From positions 1-16,504 of the forward strand of contig JADHLR010000017.1 in NCBI GenBank assembly GCA_016780525.1: a DNA stretch of 16,504 bases. Direction: 5' to 3'. The notes under the pieces are model-generated. The model saw only the letters and a list, made by a program, of their open reading frames with translations. It searched no databases and was not told the origin of the DNA. This DNA is from Candidatus Puniceispirillum sp. (GTDB lineage: Bacteria; Pseudomonadota; Alphaproteobacteria; Puniceispirillales; Puniceispirillaceae). Shown here in pieces: positions 14,200-16,504 of the stretch. The position numbers and the translations under genes are program-made. Each line of letters starts with the position of its first letter. The stretch's first letter is position 1.

Positions 14200-14221
14200 A
14201 CCACTGACACCTATCGAAATC

Positions 14222-14255
14222 ACCGGCTCTGACATTTGTCAGAGTCGGTTTTTTT
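14222..14255 (+). terminator. Intrinsic terminator of glnBA
   Basis: A 12-bp stem (ACCGGCTCTGAC with GTCAGAGTCGGT, one G-U pair) closes a 4-base loop and runs into seven T. It lies 22 bases after the glnA stop. Confidence 0.96.
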
Positions 14256-14416
14256 ATGGCTAATCCACAATATCTTGTTGTAACGCTTGGCGATGCCGTC
14301 CAGATACGGTAGGTAATAGAGTGGTTCAAACAGGGCTACCGCACCGCGCCCGGTACGCGCGCCCATCTCACCCGCCTGACTGGCGACAACCCAACTGGTG
14401 ATAAAAAGAGTAGTAA

Positions 14417-16399
14417 ATGTCTGATTTATTTGGCAACACAGAATCCAGTGACGATTATGACGCCAGCAATATTGAGGTGTTGGAGGGGCTGGAACCGGTA
14501 CGGCACCGTCCGGGCATGTATATTGGCGGCACTGATGAGCGTGCTTTGCACCATCTGGCGGCCGAAATTTTGGATAATGCCATGGATGAGGCGGTGGCCG
14601 GGCATGCCAACCGCATCGATTTTGTGCTTGAATCAGCCACCACCCTGACCATCCGTGATAATGGCCGCGGCATGCCGACCGGACAGCACCCAAAATTTCC
14701 GGACAAATCAGCCGTTGAAGTGATTATGACAACGCTGCATGCCGGCGGTAAATTTTCCGGCAAATCATACGCCACATCAGGTGGCTTGCATGGGGTCGGC
14801 GCGTCAGTTGTGAATGCCTTATCGAGCGCCCTCACGGTTGAGATTGCGCGTGATAAAATGCTCTATCGGCAGGATTTTTCACGCGGCATGCCGATGACGG
14901 CGCTGGCAGAAATTGGCGCCGCCCCCAACCGGCGTGGCACCACCGTCACCTTTACACCTGATACCGAGATTTTTGGCGAGAATGCGCATTTCCGCGCGGC
15001 AACATTGTACCGTATGGCGCGCTCTAAAGCCTATTTATTTGCCGGTGTTGAAATTCGCTGGCGCTGTGATCCGGCATTGCTTGGCGGCAATGACACTGTT
15101 CCGGCCGAGGCCAATTTGCATTTTCCCGGCGGCCTTGCTGATGCGCTCCATCATGCAACACAGGACAAGGGGCTAATGATTTCCACCCCTTTTGCCGAGA
15201 TTGCCGAGCTTGACCAACAAAAATTTGAATGGGCCATCACCTGGCTGGATGCGAATGAAGACGGGTTTTTCAGCAGCTATTGCAACACTGTGCCGACGCC
15301 ATCGGGCGGCACCCACGAAACCGGTTTTCGGCAAGCCATTGTCCGCGCCCTGCGGGCATTTGGTGAACTGACAGGCAATAAGAAAGCGGCCGATATCAGC
15401 GCCGATGACGCGCTGGCAAATAGTGCTGTCATGCTGTCGGTGTTTTTGCGCGATCCACAATTTCAGGGGCAAACCAAAGACCGCCTTGTGTCGGCAGATG
15501 CCACCCGATTGACCGAACAGGCTGTGCGTGACCGGTTTGACCACTGGTTATCATCCGATACAGCACGCGCCACCTATCTTCTTGACGCGGCTATTGAGCG
15601 TGCCGAAGACCGCAAACGGCGGAAAAAAGAAAAAGAAGTGGCCCGCAAATCGGCAACCCGGCGGCTGCGGCTTCCCGGCAAACTGGCGGATTGCACCTCG
15701 AATGACGGCGAACTGACCGAATTATTTTTGGTCGAGGGTGACTCGGCTGGCGGCTCAGCAAAGCAGGCGCGCAATCGCAAAACACAGGCGGTTCTGCCGC
15801 TGCGTGGTAAAATATTGAATGTCGCCAGCGCCTCATCCGAAAAGCTGACCGGCAATCAGGAATTGTCCGATTTGGCGCTGGCGCTTGGGGTCAAACCGGG
15901 CAAGGATTTCAAACTTGATGATCTGCGCTATGGCCGCGTGATCATTATGACGGACGCCGATGTTGACGGCGCGCATATCGCCGCCCTGCTGATGACATAT
16001 TTCTATCGCGAAATGCCGCATCTTGTCGAAGCTGGCCGTCTATTTCTGGCACAGCCACCGCTCTACCGACTGACGCAGGGCGGCAAGACTGAATATGCGC
16101 TGGATGATGAACAGCGTGAAACCCTGCTTAGTGAGATATTTGATAAACGTGGCAAAGTTGAAGTGAGCCGGTTTAAAGGGCTCGGCGAAATGCCGCCGGC
16201 ACAGCTCAAAGAAACAACGATGAACCCGGCTAGCCGGCGTTTGCTGCGCGTTGACTTGCCGCTGCGCGACTCGATTGGCGCTGATTTGCGCCGCCATACC
16301 GACCAGCTGGTGAATACATTAATGGGTAAAAAGGCCGAATTGCGATTTGGCTATATCCGTGATCATGCCGATGATGTGTTGGCCAGCCTTGACGTTTAA
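14417..16399 (+). CDS. parE: DNA topoisomerase IV subunit B
   Basis: A 660-residue ATPase subunit of topoisomerase IV, which decatenates daughter chromosomes with ParC. The GHKL ATPase domain shows E50 and N54 in LAAEILDNAMDEA, D81 with DNGRGMP (81-87), and GGLHGVGASVVNALS (122-136). A transducer domain follows (about 230-400). The TOPRIM domain has EGDSAGGSAKQARNRKTQAVLPLRGKILNV (from residue 440) and the metal-binding DADVDG (513-518). The start MSDLFGN...YDASNIEVLEGLEPVRHRPGMYIGGTDERALHH and the length fit ParE rather than GyrB, which is normally longer. The ribosome binding site (AAGAG) is weak. It is separated from glnA by a terminator and 161 bp; parC is not in the window. Confidence 0.96.
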   Translation: MSDLFGNTESSDDYDASNIEVLEGLEPVRHRPGMYIGGTDERALHHLAAEILDNAMDEAVAGHANRIDFVLESATTLTIRDNGRGMPTGQHPKFPDKSAVEVIMTTLHAGGKFSGKSYATSGGLHGVGASVVNALSSALTVEIARDKMLYRQDFSRGMPMTALAEIGAAPNRRGTTVTFTPDTEIFGENAHFRAATLYRMARSKAYLFAGVEIRWRCDPALLGGNDTVPAEANLHFPGGLADALHHATQDKGLMISTPFAEIAELDQQKFEWAITWLDANEDGFFSSYCNTVPTPSGGTHETGFRQAIVRALRAFGELTGNKKAADISADDALANSAVMLSVFLRDPQFQGQTKDRLVSADATRLTEQAVRDRFDHWLSSDTARATYLLDAAIERAEDRKRRKKEKEVARKSATRRLRLPGKLADCTSNDGELTELFLVEGDSAGGSAKQARNRKTQAVLPLRGKILNVASASSEKLTGNQELSDLALALGVKPGKDFKLDDLRYGRVIIMTDADVDGAHIAALLMTYFYREMPHLVEAGRLFLAQPPLYRLTQGGKTEYALDDEQRETLLSEIFDKRGKVEVSRFKGLGEMPPAQLKETTMNPASRRLLRVDLPLRDSIGADLRRHTDQLVNTLMGKKAELRFGYIRDHADDVLASLDV

Positions 16400-16418
16400 T
16401 CTGTGAGCATATGCGGCG

Positions 16419-16504
16419 ATGATTTCAACAAAAGCAACACTGACGATGATTGGCGGCGGGCTGATCATCCAGGGCCTTATATTTTACGCCTTTGCCGGGC
16501 CATT
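16419..16504 (+). CDS. 5' fragment of a possible small membrane protein
   Basis: From ATG 16419 the frame reads MISTKATLTMIGGGLIIQGL and continues as a hydrophobic stretch to the window edge without a stop. This resembles the start of an inner-membrane protein. It begins 19 bases after parE with no clear ribosome binding site. Only 28 codons are visible and no family can be named. Confidence 0.45.
   Translation, partial: MISTKATLTMIGGGLIIQGLIFYAFAGP

Overview
This window looks like a chromosomal core region of an alphaproteobacterium of intermediate base composition. The main evidence is the minus-strand order tRNA-His, tRNA-Leu, tig, clpP, clpX, lon, hupB, tRNA-Val, tRNA-Asp, followed on the plus strand by glnB-glnA and then parE. 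From memory this arrangement is typical of Alphaproteobacteria, and a marine SAR116/Puniceispirillales-like member would fit, but placement below class is a guess. I see no mobile element, CRISPR array, phage gene or rRNA.

Region 1 (1-3830) is small accessory-type genes. A DUF3429-like membrane protein at the left edge converges on a three-gene minus-strand operon. That operon holds two tandem Lin0512-family paralogues with a 4-bp start/stop overlap, then an EamA/DMT permease. A VOC (glyoxalase-fold) protein diverges from the operon behind a recognisable promoter. It converges on an ArsC/Spx-like thioredoxin-fold protein across a short array of six CTA-headed heptamers. A class I methyltransferase diverges from the ArsC-like gene across a region with three 8-bp direct repeats.

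Region 2 (3890-11481) is the protein quality-control block on the minus strand: the ribosome-associated chaperone (Tig), the ClpXP protease, Lon and the nucleoid protein HU, bracketed by two tRNA pairs. Transcription units can be partly read from the DNA. A strong terminator follows tig, and a heat-shock (sigma-32-like) promoter for clpP lies immediately after it. A second sigma-32-like promoter precedes lon, and a strong terminator separates hupB from tRNA-Val. The trigger factor is unusual: it has a (His-Asp)7-His tract inside its C-terminal domain and a histone-H1-like Lys/Ala/Pro tail made of four exact 10-residue repeats.

Region 3 (11656-16504) holds a PaaI-type thioesterase on the minus strand and, divergent from it, the nitrogen-assimilation operon glnB-glnA (PII and type I glutamine synthetase). 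The 302-bp divergent region contains two adjacent palindromes of the form TGC-N11-GCA that resemble tandem NtrC sites. A textbook terminator ends glnA, then comes parE (topoisomerase IV subunit B) and the first codons of a possible membrane protein at the right edge. Between glnA and parE the minus strand carries an unexplained coding-like stretch.

I do not see an obviously new multi-gene system. The most unusual items are the trigger factor extensions, the Lin0512 pair with its permease, the heptamer array and the regulatory palindromes.
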